This document shows, piece after piece, positions 43,357-52,315 of a stretch of 64,000 nucleotides of DNA; position 1 is the stretch's first letter; each line of letters begins with the position of its first letter. Under the pieces are notes generated by a model that searched no databases, was not told the DNA's origin, and saw only the letters and a list, made by a program, of their open reading frames with translations. The stretch spans positions 186,001-250,000 of the forward strand of contig NZ_FNFN01000008.1 in the NCBI RefSeq assembly GCF_900101045.1, written 5' to 3'. The position numbers and the translations under genes are program-made. Origin of the DNA: Nocardioides sp. YR527 (GTDB lineage: Bacteria > Actinomycetota > Actinomycetes > Propionibacteriales > Nocardioidaceae).

Positions 43357-43511
43357 CGGCTCACCGCCTGCGGCTCGGTCTCAGGCTCGTTCTGTGTGGG
43401 GGCGACGTCGGTGTCGGCGGGTTCGCCCAGGCGCCGGTCGATGACTCCGACCAACGCGGCGAGCCCGGCGAAGGACACCAGCGTGATGAGGATGTAGACG
43501 AGATCTAGCAC
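43353..43511 (-). CDS. kdpF: KdpF small subunit of the potassium ATPase
   Basis: A 52-residue peptide read from the sequence. One transmembrane segment (LDLVYILITLVSFAGLAALV) is followed by GVIDRRLGEP and an acidic, Thr/Glu-rich tail. KdpF is a lipid-like stabiliser of the Kdp complex. The TGA overlaps the kdpA ATG. The GTG at 43511 follows TGCAAT by six bases, so the operon mRNA is probably leaderless or nearly so. Confidence 0.85.
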   Translation of the reverse strand: MLDLVYILITLVSFAGLAALVGVIDRRLGEPADTDVAPTQNEPETEPQAVSR

Positions 43512-43550
43512 GGCTCCATTGCATCCCCGCGCGAGGGCGGCCAGCCCCCA

Positions 43551-43600
43551 CCTTGACGGTTCCCTGACGACGTACGCAGCGGGCTTGACGCTTCCTTGAC
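43551..43600 (-). promoter_or_regulatory. Paired direct-repeat operator upstream of kdpF (candidate KdpE sites)
   Basis: Two 18-bp sites on the minus strand, GTCAAGGAAGCGTCAAGC (43583-43600) and GTCAGGGAACCGTCAAGG (43551-43568). Each has GTCA half-sites 11 bp apart, as OmpR/PhoB regulators prefer. Sites are 32 bp apart and the nearer one ends 40 bp before kdpF. The same layout occurs at 43871-43920. Confidence 0.65.
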
Positions 43601-43621
43601 CCGGATGTCACCCGAAAGGCG

Positions 43622-43657
43622 CGAGCGCCGGACGTACTCGAGTACCTCCGGCGCTCG
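43622..43657 (-). terminator. Terminator after the 54-residue membrane peptide gene
   Basis: Perfect 11-bp arms CGAGCGCCGGA/TCCGGCGCTCG (43622-43632, 43647-43657), with a loop that is itself the palindrome GTACTCGAGTAC. It follows the stop at 43667 by nine bases and separates that gene from the kdp promoter. Confidence 0.75.
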
Positions 43658-43666
43658 TGGTGCGCT

Positions 43667-43831
43667 CTAGTGGGTGAGGACCCTCATCAGCACGCTCATG
43701 GTGGTGGCGACGAGAGCCGCGGCGGCGACCAGCACGACCCCGCAGTCCCGAGATGACGACGGGAAGCTGCGTAAGCCCCGTCGCTGTTCGGGAAGGTCGC
43801 GATCATCGTGGGAGGGGACTCGTAGAGACAC
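43667..43831 (-). CDS. 54-residue membrane peptide, probable member of the kdp regulon
   Basis: An unrecognised small protein. It has a basic/acidic N-terminal half (RVPSHDDRDLPEQRRGLRSF) and one C-terminal transmembrane segment (CGVVLVAAAALVATTMSVLM) ending RVLTH. The GTG at 43831 is supported by TAGCGT ending seven bases upstream. Two operator sites lie exactly 40 bp upstream with the same sequence and spacing as at kdpF. It has its own terminator. A role in the Kdp system or potassium homeostasis is inferred from shared regulation only. Confidence 0.6.
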   Translation of the reverse strand: MSLRVPSHDDRDLPEQRRGLRSFPSSSRDCGVVLVAAAALVATTMSVLMRVLTH

Positions 43832-43870
43832 ACCTGCGACGCTAGGCGCTGCCGGCTCGGGTCCCGGCCC

Positions 43871-43920
43871 GCTTGACGCATCGCTGACGCGGGCGTCGCC
43901 CGCCTTGACGGATCCCTGAC
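43871..43920 (-). promoter_or_regulatory. Paired direct-repeat operator, second copy (candidate KdpE sites)
   Basis: GTCAGGGATCCGTCAAGG (43903-43920) and GTCAGCGATGCGTCAAGC (43871-43888), again 32 bp apart and 40 bp before a GTG start (43831). They lie also 90 bp upstream of the DUF389 gene on the other strand, which they might control. Confidence 0.65.
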
Positions 43921-44009
43921 TCCCTGGCGGTACGGACAAGACCTGTTCCCGCGGAGAGCTACCGGCTGTGGCCCGCCCCGCGGTGTCGGCGTAGGCAACA
44001 ATGTCGCCC

Positions 44010-44924
44010 ATGCTGCAGCTGCGGATCACCTCGCCGGCGCACCTGACGCCCGCGGTCATCGACGTTCTGACTGCCGACCCAGCGGTCAGCGAGCTCTCTT
44101 CGCTCCCCGGTGCGTCACTGCGTCCCGAGGGTGACGTGGTGATGGCCGGAGTGGCCCGGGAGGCCGCCAACGACATCATCGACCGGCTCCGGGAGCTGGA
44201 CGTGCACAAGGTGGGCAGCATCCAGATCGACTCGGCGAAGGCCTGGATGTCGGACAGCGTGGTGTGGGCCGACGTCACCCAGCAGGCGTACGACGACACC
44301 GAGGCCAACTGGACCTTCATGAGCCTGATGACCCTCGCGACGCTGCTGGCCGGCATCGCGATCGTCCTCGACTCCCAGATCCTGGTGATCGGGGCGATGG
44401 TGATCGGTCCCGAGTTCGGCGCCATCGCGGCACTGGGGGTCGCCCTGGTGCGGCACCGCTACCACCTGCTCGGCCGCTCGCTGGGCACCCTCGCCCTCGG
44501 GTTCCTCGTCGGCATCGCCCTCACCACGGTGGCTGCGCTCATCGCCCGCGCGCTCGGCTGGATCACCCTCGAGGACGTGCTCGCCGACCGACCGGGAACG
44601 GGCTTCATCTACACCCCGGACAAGTGGTCGTTCATCGTGGCGCTGATCGCGGCGGCGGCCGGCGTGCTCGCGCTCACCTCGGCCCGGGTCGGAGGCCTCT
44701 CCGGAGTCTTCATCTCGGTCACCACCATCCCGGCGGCGGCCAACATCGCCCTCGGCCTCGCCTTCGGAGTCGGGCACGAGATCCGGGGAAGCGTACTGCA
44801 GCTGCTCCTCAACATCACCGGCATGGCGCTCGCGGGCTGGGCGACGCTCGCGGTCCAGAAGGTGGTGTGGAGCCGGGTCTCCGAGCGCCGTGCGCTGTTG
44901 GTGGCCCGACTCAGGAAACGCTGA
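44010..44924 (+). CDS. DUF389 membrane protein
   Basis: A 304-residue protein with a ~95-residue soluble N-terminus (LQLRITSPAHLTPAVIDVLT) and six helices, including the family block LATLLAGIAIVLDSQILVIGAMVIGPEFGAI. DUF389 proteins are widespread with no settled function. The ATG at 44010 gives the usual ML start; another ATG lies nine bases upstream. It is divergent from the small kdp-regulon gene, and the operator pair lies in the shared upstream region. Confidence 0.78.
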   Translation: MLQLRITSPAHLTPAVIDVLTADPAVSELSSLPGASLRPEGDVVMAGVAREAANDIIDRLRELDVHKVGSIQIDSAKAWMSDSVVWADVTQQAYDDTEANWTFMSLMTLATLLAGIAIVLDSQILVIGAMVIGPEFGAIAALGVALVRHRYHLLGRSLGTLALGFLVGIALTTVAALIARALGWITLEDVLADRPGTGFIYTPDKWSFIVALIAAAAGVLALTSARVGGLSGVFISVTTIPAAANIALGLAFGVGHEIRGSVLQLLLNITGMALAGWATLAVQKVVWSRVSERRALLVARLRKR

Positions 44925-45018
44925 CAAAGGTCCCGCTTCTCGACATCTGCCGCAAGCACTGGGAGGCTACTGGACTCAAGCAGAACATTTGGTTGACCAG
45001 AGCGCTCTCGGAGGACGC

Positions 45019-45582
45019 ATGCGGGCAATTCAGCGGGCTATCGTCGGAGTCGGGCTTGCAGTCGTCGCCCTCGTCGCGATGGCACTGCTCATCGGGGGGA
45101 TACGGTCCATCGGACCGGACCGGCCGAGCCGGCCCGCGACGCAGGCGACCGGTCAGCAGACTCCGCTCGCCGATGACCCGAGCGGTCCGCCCGAGCCCAT
45201 CGACGCCGCCGAGGACACCTCGGTCGGCACGCTGCCCCCTCCTCCCGACGCCTCGCTCACCACCCAGCTCGCCTCGCGTGATCTGCTCGCGCCGCCCGAG
45301 TCGGCGCCGAACGCGCAGCGCCCGGCCGAGGGAACCACGCTGAGCGCCCGGAAGTCGCGCTCCGGGGAGAGGTCCGGGGAGACCTCAGGTCGGGCCCCGA
45401 CCATGCCCGAGCGGGACCTCACCGCGACCCAGGACGACTGGGACTGGAGTGCGTGGGCCGACATGGACGGCTGGTACGGCGACCACGACGACGACAACGG
45501 TGACGACTGCCGGCGGGAGCACCGCTATGAGCAGCGAGATGACCGTCGCACCGACTGCGCCGATGACGACCGGCGCGACTGA
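45019..45582 (+). CDS. Membrane-anchored, disordered acidic protein
   Basis: A 187-residue protein I do not recognise. An N-terminal signal-anchor (AIVGVGLAVVALVAMALLIGG) is followed by a Pro/Ser/Thr-rich stretch and a very acidic C-terminus with Asp/Arg runs (GDHDDDNGDD, RRTDCADDDRRD). There is no predicted enzyme motif. GGAGG lies before the ATG. The composition suggests a disordered extracytoplasmic domain, possibly cation-binding. Confidence 0.6.
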   Translation: MRAIQRAIVGVGLAVVALVAMALLIGGIRSIGPDRPSRPATQATGQQTPLADDPSGPPEPIDAAEDTSVGTLPPPPDASLTTQLASRDLLAPPESAPNAQRPAEGTTLSARKSRSGERSGETSGRAPTMPERDLTATQDDWDWSAWADMDGWYGDHDDDNGDDCRREHRYEQRDDRRTDCADDDRRD

Positions 45583-45588
45583 GGCTGT

Positions 45589-46455
45589 CTAGAGCACGCC
45601 CTCGACGGCAGCACGCACCTGCGGGCTGGGCTCGACGGCCTTCCCGGACTCGAGGTCGTAGAAGACCAGCGTGACCTGCCCGCGCGCGAGTCGCAGGTCT
45701 CCGTCGGCGATCTCGGACTCGATCGTCATCGACTTGGTGCCCAGCCGGGAGACGTAGCTCCACACGTCGTACGGCTCCGAGCGAGCCAGGACCGGCGCGT
45801 GGTAGGTGACGTCGGTCTGCGCGACCACGACGGAGGGCCAAGACTTGATGTCGTTGTGGGAGCTGAGCCGCTTCATCAGCGCCAGTCGCGACTCCTGGAA
45901 GTACTCGAAGTACTTCACGTTGTTCACGTGCCCGTAGGCGTCGACGTCGGAGAAGCGGACGTAGAGCGGGAAGCGCCCGTCCTCGAGCCGCTTCGGCTCG
46001 CCCAGCGCGAGCGGCTTCGGCGACCACTCCTCCGGATAGGCCTCCAGGTACGGCTGGAGGTTGGCCTTCTCCTCCGGCCTGAGCCGGCGCGGCGACTCGG
46101 TGGCGAAGACGTACGGCGCCAGGACCGTGCTCGCCCGCACGTAGACCTTGCGGGTGCCGTCGGGCTGGTCGCGGAAGATCTCGTAGGCCATCGTGAAGCT
46201 GGCCGCCCGGATGTCGGTCACCCAGGACTCGACGTGGACCGGCGTGAAGTCGAAGAGCAGCGGGGCGACGTACGTGACCTGGTGACTGGCCACCACGACC
46301 CCCTCGGCCAGGCCCTGGGTCTGCGGGCTACGGGCGTGCGTGCGCAGCATGTCCACACGCGCCTCTTGGAGGTAGTCGACGTAGACGACGTTGTTGACGT
46401 GGCCGAGCATGTCGAGGTCGGCCCAACGCATGGGGCATTCGTAGAGGTGGCGCAC
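45589..46455 (-). CDS. Acyl-CoA thioesterase (tandem hotdog)
   Basis: A 288-residue protein with two 4HBT hotdog domains. Each carries the YbgC-type D-x-x-G-H-V-N-N signature: WADLDMLGHVNNVVYVDYLQEAR (first, with catalytic-type Asp) and FSDVDAYGHVNNVKYFEYFQESR (second). Such proteins hydrolyse fatty acyl-CoA thioesters. The GTG at 46455 has AAGGA eight bases upstream; the longer frame is intergenic. A thiolase gene is divergent, suggesting a fatty-acid context. Confidence 0.85.
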   Translation of the reverse strand: MRHLYECPMRWADLDMLGHVNNVVYVDYLQEARVDMLRTHARSPQTQGLAEGVVVASHQVTYVAPLLFDFTPVHVESWVTDIRAASFTMAYEIFRDQPDGTRKVYVRASTVLAPYVFATESPRRLRPEEKANLQPYLEAYPEEWSPKPLALGEPKRLEDGRFPLYVRFSDVDAYGHVNNVKYFEYFQESRLALMKRLSSHNDIKSWPSVVVAQTDVTYHAPVLARSEPYDVWSYVSRLGTKSMTIESEIADGDLRLARGQVTLVFYDLESGKAVEPSPQVRAAVEGVL

Positions 46456-46567
46456 GTGGCCGATCCTTCCAGATGATCTTGGGCACTGGGCCTGGCGACC
46501 AGACGCTGTCCGGGCGAGTATGGTGTCGACCACAGTTCAACCTACTCATCAGTAACCGGGAGTCTTC

Positions 46568-47782
46568 ATGCCTGAGGCAGTCATCGTCGCCGCCGCCCGC
46601 ACCCCGATCGGGCGAGCCAACAAGGGATCTCTGAAGGACTTCCGTCCCGACGACCTCGCCGCGCTCATCACCAAGGAAGCCGTCGGTAAGGTCGAAGGTC
46701 TCGACCCCAACGACATCGACGACCTGCTGCTCGGCTGTGGTCTGCCGGGTGGCGAGTCGGGCAACAACATGGGCCGCGTGGTCTCCGTGCTGAACGGCTG
46801 GGACAAGGTGCCCGGCGCGACCATCACCCGCTACTGCTCCTCCTCGGTGCAGACCTCGCGGATGGCGCTGCACGCGATCAAGGCCGGCGAGGCCGACATC
46901 ATCGTCTCGGCCGGCGTCGAGACCGTGTCCCGCTTCGTCAAGGGCACCTCGGACCACCTGCCCGACACCGTCAACCACCTCTTCGACGACGCCCAGTCGC
47001 GGACCACCGCGACCGCCGCGTCCAACGAGAAGTGGCACGACCCGCGCGCGGACGGCCTGCTGCCGGACGTCTACATCGCGATGGGCCAGACCGCTGAGAA
47101 CCTCGCCACCTCGCGCGGCATCTCGCGCCAGGAGATGGACGAGTTCGGCGTACGCTCCCAGAACCTCGCCGAGAAGGCCATCGCCGACGGCTTCTGGGCC
47201 CGCGAGATCACCCCGGTCACCACCCCCGACGGCACCGTCGTCTCCGCCGACGACGGTCCCCGCGCGGGCGTGACCCTGGAGGCCATCTCCGGCCTCAAGC
47301 CGGTCTTCCGCGAGGACGGCACCGTCACCGCCGGCAACTGCTGCGCCCTCAACGACGGCGCCGCCGCCGTCGTGGTCATGTCCGACACCAAGGCCGCCGA
47401 GCTCGGCGTCACCCCGCTGGCCCGGATCGTGTCCACCGGTGTCTCCGGCCTGTCCCCCGAGATCATGGGCCTCGGCCCGGTCGAGGCGACCCGGAACGCG
47501 CTGAAGTACGCCGGCATGTCGATCGGCGACATCGACCTGGTCGAGATCAACGAGGCCTTCGCGGCCCAGGTGATCCCGTCCTACCAGGACCTCGGCATCG
47601 ACATCGACCGCCTCAACATCAACGGTGGCGCCATCGCCGTCGGTCACCCCTTCGGCATGACCGGCGCGCGCCTGCAGAACACCATGCTCAACAGCCTCGA
47701 CTGGCACGACAAGACCACCGGCCTCATCACCATGTGCGTCGGCGGCGGCCAGGGCATGGCGATGATCCTCGAGCGCATCTGA
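46568..47782 (+). CDS. Acetyl-CoA C-acyltransferase (thiolase)
   Basis: A 404-residue thiolase that cleaves 3-ketoacyl-CoA (beta-oxidation) or condenses acetyl-CoA. The nucleophilic Cys90 is in TITRYCSSSVQTSRMA, the catalytic His in GHPFGMTGAR, and the second Cys in MCVGGGQGMA. Length is usual. GGGAG lies upstream of the ATG. Followed by a perfect 40-bp palindrome terminator. Confidence 0.93.
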   Translation: MPEAVIVAAARTPIGRANKGSLKDFRPDDLAALITKEAVGKVEGLDPNDIDDLLLGCGLPGGESGNNMGRVVSVLNGWDKVPGATITRYCSSSVQTSRMALHAIKAGEADIIVSAGVETVSRFVKGTSDHLPDTVNHLFDDAQSRTTATAASNEKWHDPRADGLLPDVYIAMGQTAENLATSRGISRQEMDEFGVRSQNLAEKAIADGFWAREITPVTTPDGTVVSADDGPRAGVTLEAISGLKPVFREDGTVTAGNCCALNDGAAAVVVMSDTKAAELGVTPLARIVSTGVSGLSPEIMGLGPVEATRNALKYAGMSIGDIDLVEINEAFAAQVIPSYQDLGIDIDRLNINGGAIAVGHPFGMTGARLQNTMLNSLDWHDKTTGLITMCVGGGQGMAMILERI

Positions 47783-47785
47783 CCG

Positions 47786-47825
47786 AACGCCGAGTCGGCT
47801 CGTTCGAACGAGCCGACTCGGCGTT
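47786..47825. terminator. Perfect palindrome terminator between thiolase and marR
   Basis: Forty bases of perfect dyad symmetry with no loop (arms 47786-47805 and 47806-47825), followed by TTCAG. The core GCCGAGTCGGCTCGTT is shared with 28523 and 49836. It lies between convergent genes and overlaps neither. Confidence 0.75.
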
Positions 47826-47826
47826 T

Positions 47827-48306
47827 TCAGCGCATCTCGATACCGGGACGGTCGCTGATGAGGTGGTCGGAGACGGCGTTCATCACCCGTCCCAGGGCCG
47901 CGAAGTCTTCCTCGCTGACCAGATCGATGAGGTAGTCGCGTACGCCGGTGACATGGACAGGCGCGGCCTCGCGCAGCAGCTCGAAGCCGCGGTCGCTGAG
48001 GGTGGCGACGACACCGCGGCCGTCGTCGACGGAGTTGCGGCGTTCGACGAGCCCGGCGCGCTCCATCCGGGTGATCGTGTGCGTGATCCGGGAGCGGGAG
48101 TGGGCCAGGGAGTCGGCGAGCTGAGCCATCCGCATGGCACCGTCGTTCTCGGAGAGGCGTACGAGGATCTCGTACTCCGGGAGCGAGATGTCGAAGCGCG
48201 AGCGCAGATCCGCGTCCAGGCGGTCATCGAGCAGGGTCATCCCCATCATCAGCGCACGCCACGAGCGCTGTTGCTCTTCGTCCAGCCACCGAGTCTCATC
48301 ACCCAC
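47827..48306 (-). CDS. MarR-family transcriptional regulator
   Basis: A 159-residue winged-helix regulator. The DNA-binding part is MAQLADSLAHSRSRITHTITRMERAGLVERR, with a following wing (VATLSDRGFELL). The GTG start is supported by TAACGT ending eight bases upstream. The divergent MFS transporter, 228 bp away, is a plausible target. The ligand is unknown. Confidence 0.88.
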   Translation of the reverse strand: MGDETRWLDEEQQRSWRALMMGMTLLDDRLDADLRSRFDISLPEYEILVRLSENDGAMRMAQLADSLAHSRSRITHTITRMERAGLVERRNSVDDGRGVVATLSDRGFELLREAAPVHVTGVRDYLIDLVSEEDFAALGRVMNAVSDHLISDRPGIEMR

Positions 48307-48534
48307 GGGGCATTACGTTAGACCTCTCTGCGAGCTGTTCCATGCACTGGCACCCCTTAACGGCGGGGAAGTCGTCACCGAAGGTTCGATGCACACCCGG
48401 GACGAGAGCCCCGAAACAGTCGGGACCAACGGAAGAATCACCCGGGACCTTAGCCCGGCAACTCGCTCGAGCCGAGGTCTTGCCGGCCCGAGAAACAATT
48501 CGCCACGGCTCTGGGTAAAGGCGAAGATTGTGCG
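48307..48534. other. Intergenic region between marR and the MFS gene
   Basis: A 228-bp divergent gap. I see the TAACGT -10 box of marR at its left edge but no convincing operator, RNA gene or repeat. It must hold the promoters of both genes. Confidence 0.4.
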
Positions 48535-49830
48535 GTGTCGACTCCCCCTGCCCTCGGTCTCCGTGACTTCATAGCCGCACTTCCACGCGAGGGCCGCTGG
48601 CTCCTGTCGACGGTTGCGATCCAGCTCCTCGGTCGTGGCATGACGCTGCCGTTCACGATCATCTACCTGCATGAGGTACGCGGCTTCGACCTCGGCCTCG
48701 CCGGAACCCTGATGGGCCTGATCGCCATCGTCGGCTTGGTCGTCACCGGCCCGGCGGGCAGCCTGATCGACAGGTACGGAGCCCGCCCGGTCATCCTCGG
48801 CGGCCTGGTCTGCGCGATCGCCGGTGACGTCATCCTCGCCTTCGCCACCACCCCGGTGCTCGCCGGTGCGGCGCTGTGCCTTCTGGGCGTCCAGGCCGGG
48901 GTGTCGTGGCCGGCCGCCAACGCCCTGGTCGCCACCGTGGTCGAGGGTGAGCTACGGCAGCGCTACTACGGAGTGAACTTCGCGCTGATCAACCTGGGCA
49001 TCGGCGTCGGCGGCGTCATCGGCGGGCTCTTCATCGACGTGACCCGGCCCGAGACGTTCACCTACGCCTTCCTCGCCAACGCCGCCACCTTCACGATCCC
49101 GGCCCTGGTCCTGCTCGGCCCGCTGCGTCATCTCCACGGCCGTGCCGCTCGTCCTTCCGCCGACGAGCCCGACGCGACCGCGTCGTACGCCACGATCCTG
49201 CGCCGTCCCGAGGTCATCTGGCTGGTGGTGACAGGGGTGCTGCTCGCGACCCTGGGCTACGGCCAGATCGAGAGCGGGTTCCCGGCCTACTCACGTCAGA
49301 TCTCCGAGGTCTCGACGCGGGTCGTCGGCTTCGCGTTCGTGGTGAACTGCGCGGTGATCGTGCTCGCCCAGTTCTGGGTGATGAACCGGGTCAGCGGCAA
49401 GCGGCGCACCCGGGTGCTCATCGCGACCGCGGTGATCTGGGGCCTGGCCTGGGTGGTGTTCGGGGCGACCGGCCTGGTGCCGGGCTCCGTCGCCGCGATC
49501 GTCGGCGTGGTCGCCTTCCAGGGGCTGTTCTTCGCCCTCGGCGAGACGCTGATGCAGTCGGCCTACCCCGCCCTGACCAACGACATGGCCCCCGACCACC
49601 TGCGCGGGCGCTACAACGCGATCAACTCGGCCGCGTTCCAGACCGGGGCGATCATCGGCCCGATCCTGGCCGGGTACCTGCTCGAGCACGGCCAGTCGAC
49701 GGTGTTCATCGCGCTGATGGTGGTCGGCTGTGTCGGCATCGTCGTCGGATCGATGCGCCTGGAGCGCCGGATCACCCCGGCCGTGAACGGCGTACGCCCG
49801 GTGGAGGCCCACGAGCCCGCCACTCTGTGA
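48535..49830 (+). CDS. MFS transporter
   Basis: A 431-residue major facilitator with twelve helices. The loop 2-3 motif is GPAGSLIDRYGARPVI, and the later NSAAFQTGAIIGPILAGYLL resembles drug:H+ antiporters. The GTG start at 48535 has no strong ribosome site. Export of a drug or metabolite is likely; the substrate is unknown. The divergent MarR gene may regulate it. Confidence 0.82.
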   Translation: MSTPPALGLRDFIAALPREGRWLLSTVAIQLLGRGMTLPFTIIYLHEVRGFDLGLAGTLMGLIAIVGLVVTGPAGSLIDRYGARPVILGGLVCAIAGDVILAFATTPVLAGAALCLLGVQAGVSWPAANALVATVVEGELRQRYYGVNFALINLGIGVGGVIGGLFIDVTRPETFTYAFLANAATFTIPALVLLGPLRHLHGRAARPSADEPDATASYATILRRPEVIWLVVTGVLLATLGYGQIESGFPAYSRQISEVSTRVVGFAFVVNCAVIVLAQFWVMNRVSGKRRTRVLIATAVIWGLAWVVFGATGLVPGSVAAIVGVVAFQGLFFALGETLMQSAYPALTNDMAPDHLRGRYNAINSAAFQTGAIIGPILAGYLLEHGQSTVFIALMVVGCVGIVVGSMRLERRITPAVNGVRPVEAHEPATL

Positions 49831-49835
49831 CAAAC

Positions 49836-49904
49836 GCGCCGAGTCGGCTCGTTGTAACGAGCCGACTCGGCGCAGGGTGTGGTCAGAACGCGCCGACTCG
49901 GCGG
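49836..49904. terminator. Palindrome terminator between MFS and ettA genes
   Basis: Perfect 18-bp arms (49836-49853 with 49856-49873) around GT, followed by a further CGCCGACTCGGCG palindrome (49891-49903). The core equals that at 47786 and the outer arms at 28523. Located between convergent stops. Confidence 0.75.
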
Positions 49905-49909
49905 GTTGG

Positions 49910-51592
<1,683 letters not shown>

Positions 51593-51651
51593 GGGCTCCA
51601 CCCTAATGAGGTCGGGGCACGCCGGTACAACCGGCGCACGCCCGGCTCACC

Positions 51652-52167
51652 TCAGGCCGCCACGGACGCCTCCGTCTCGCCATCGTCGGACGTCGCCGGC
51701 TTCTGCTCCCACGGGTCCGACCCCGGGGCCCGCCAGTCGGAGAGCGGGTCGCGCTCGGGGTCGTCGTCGCGGGGGCCGGGCGCGGGGGCCGCGGCTGCGG
51801 CCAGAGTGCGCGGGTTACGCGAAAGGCTGGTCATGCCGCGGTTGAGGTCGTGGCCGACGACGGTCGCCTCGACCTCGAAGGTGTTGACCTCGAGCCCGTC
51901 CTTGTTGACGTAGCTGCGAGCCGACAGCCGCCCCTGGACGACCACCGGGTCGCCCTTGCGCAGCGAGCGCCCGACGTTTTCCCCCAGCTGACGCCAGGCA
52001 CTCACCGTGAACCACTGCGTCAGGCCGTCGCTCCACTCCCCGGTGGACCGGTTGAGCTTCCGCGGTGTGCACGCCATCCGGAAGTTCGCCACCGAGACCT
52101 CACCGACGCTCCGCACGACGGGGTCGGCGCCGACGTTGCCGCGCAGGGTGATGATCGAGTCGTTCAT
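51652..52167 (-). CDS. ssb: Single-stranded DNA-binding protein, tail-less paralogue
   Basis: A 171-residue OB-fold protein (IITLRGNVGADPVVRS...FRMACTPRKL...WFTVSAWRQLGENVGRSLRKGDPVVVQGRL). The C-terminus ends EASVAA without the acidic DDDIPF-like peptide that recruits repair partners. It therefore looks like an SsbB-type paralogue and not the essential replication SSB. GAGGAG lies before the ATG. It follows the dynamin-like GTPase genes on the same strand. Confidence 0.85.
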   Translation of the reverse strand: MNDSIITLRGNVGADPVVRSVGEVSVANFRMACTPRKLNRSTGEWSDGLTQWFTVSAWRQLGENVGRSLRKGDPVVVQGRLSARSYVNKDGLEVNTFEVEATVVGHDLNRGMTSLSRNPRTLAAAAAPAPGPRDDDPERDPLSDWRAPGSDPWEQKPATSDDGETEASVAA

Positions 52168-52315
52168 CGTTGTCTCCTCAGTGTTCGCCCGCCTGATGCG
52201 GGCCTCGGAGACAACCCTGCGCTCGACCACCGACAGTTTCCGGGCGGCGTACGTCCGCCTGTGGACAACCCCGGATCGAACCGTCCCTGTGGACAGTGAT
52301 CGGCCCGCCGACCGG

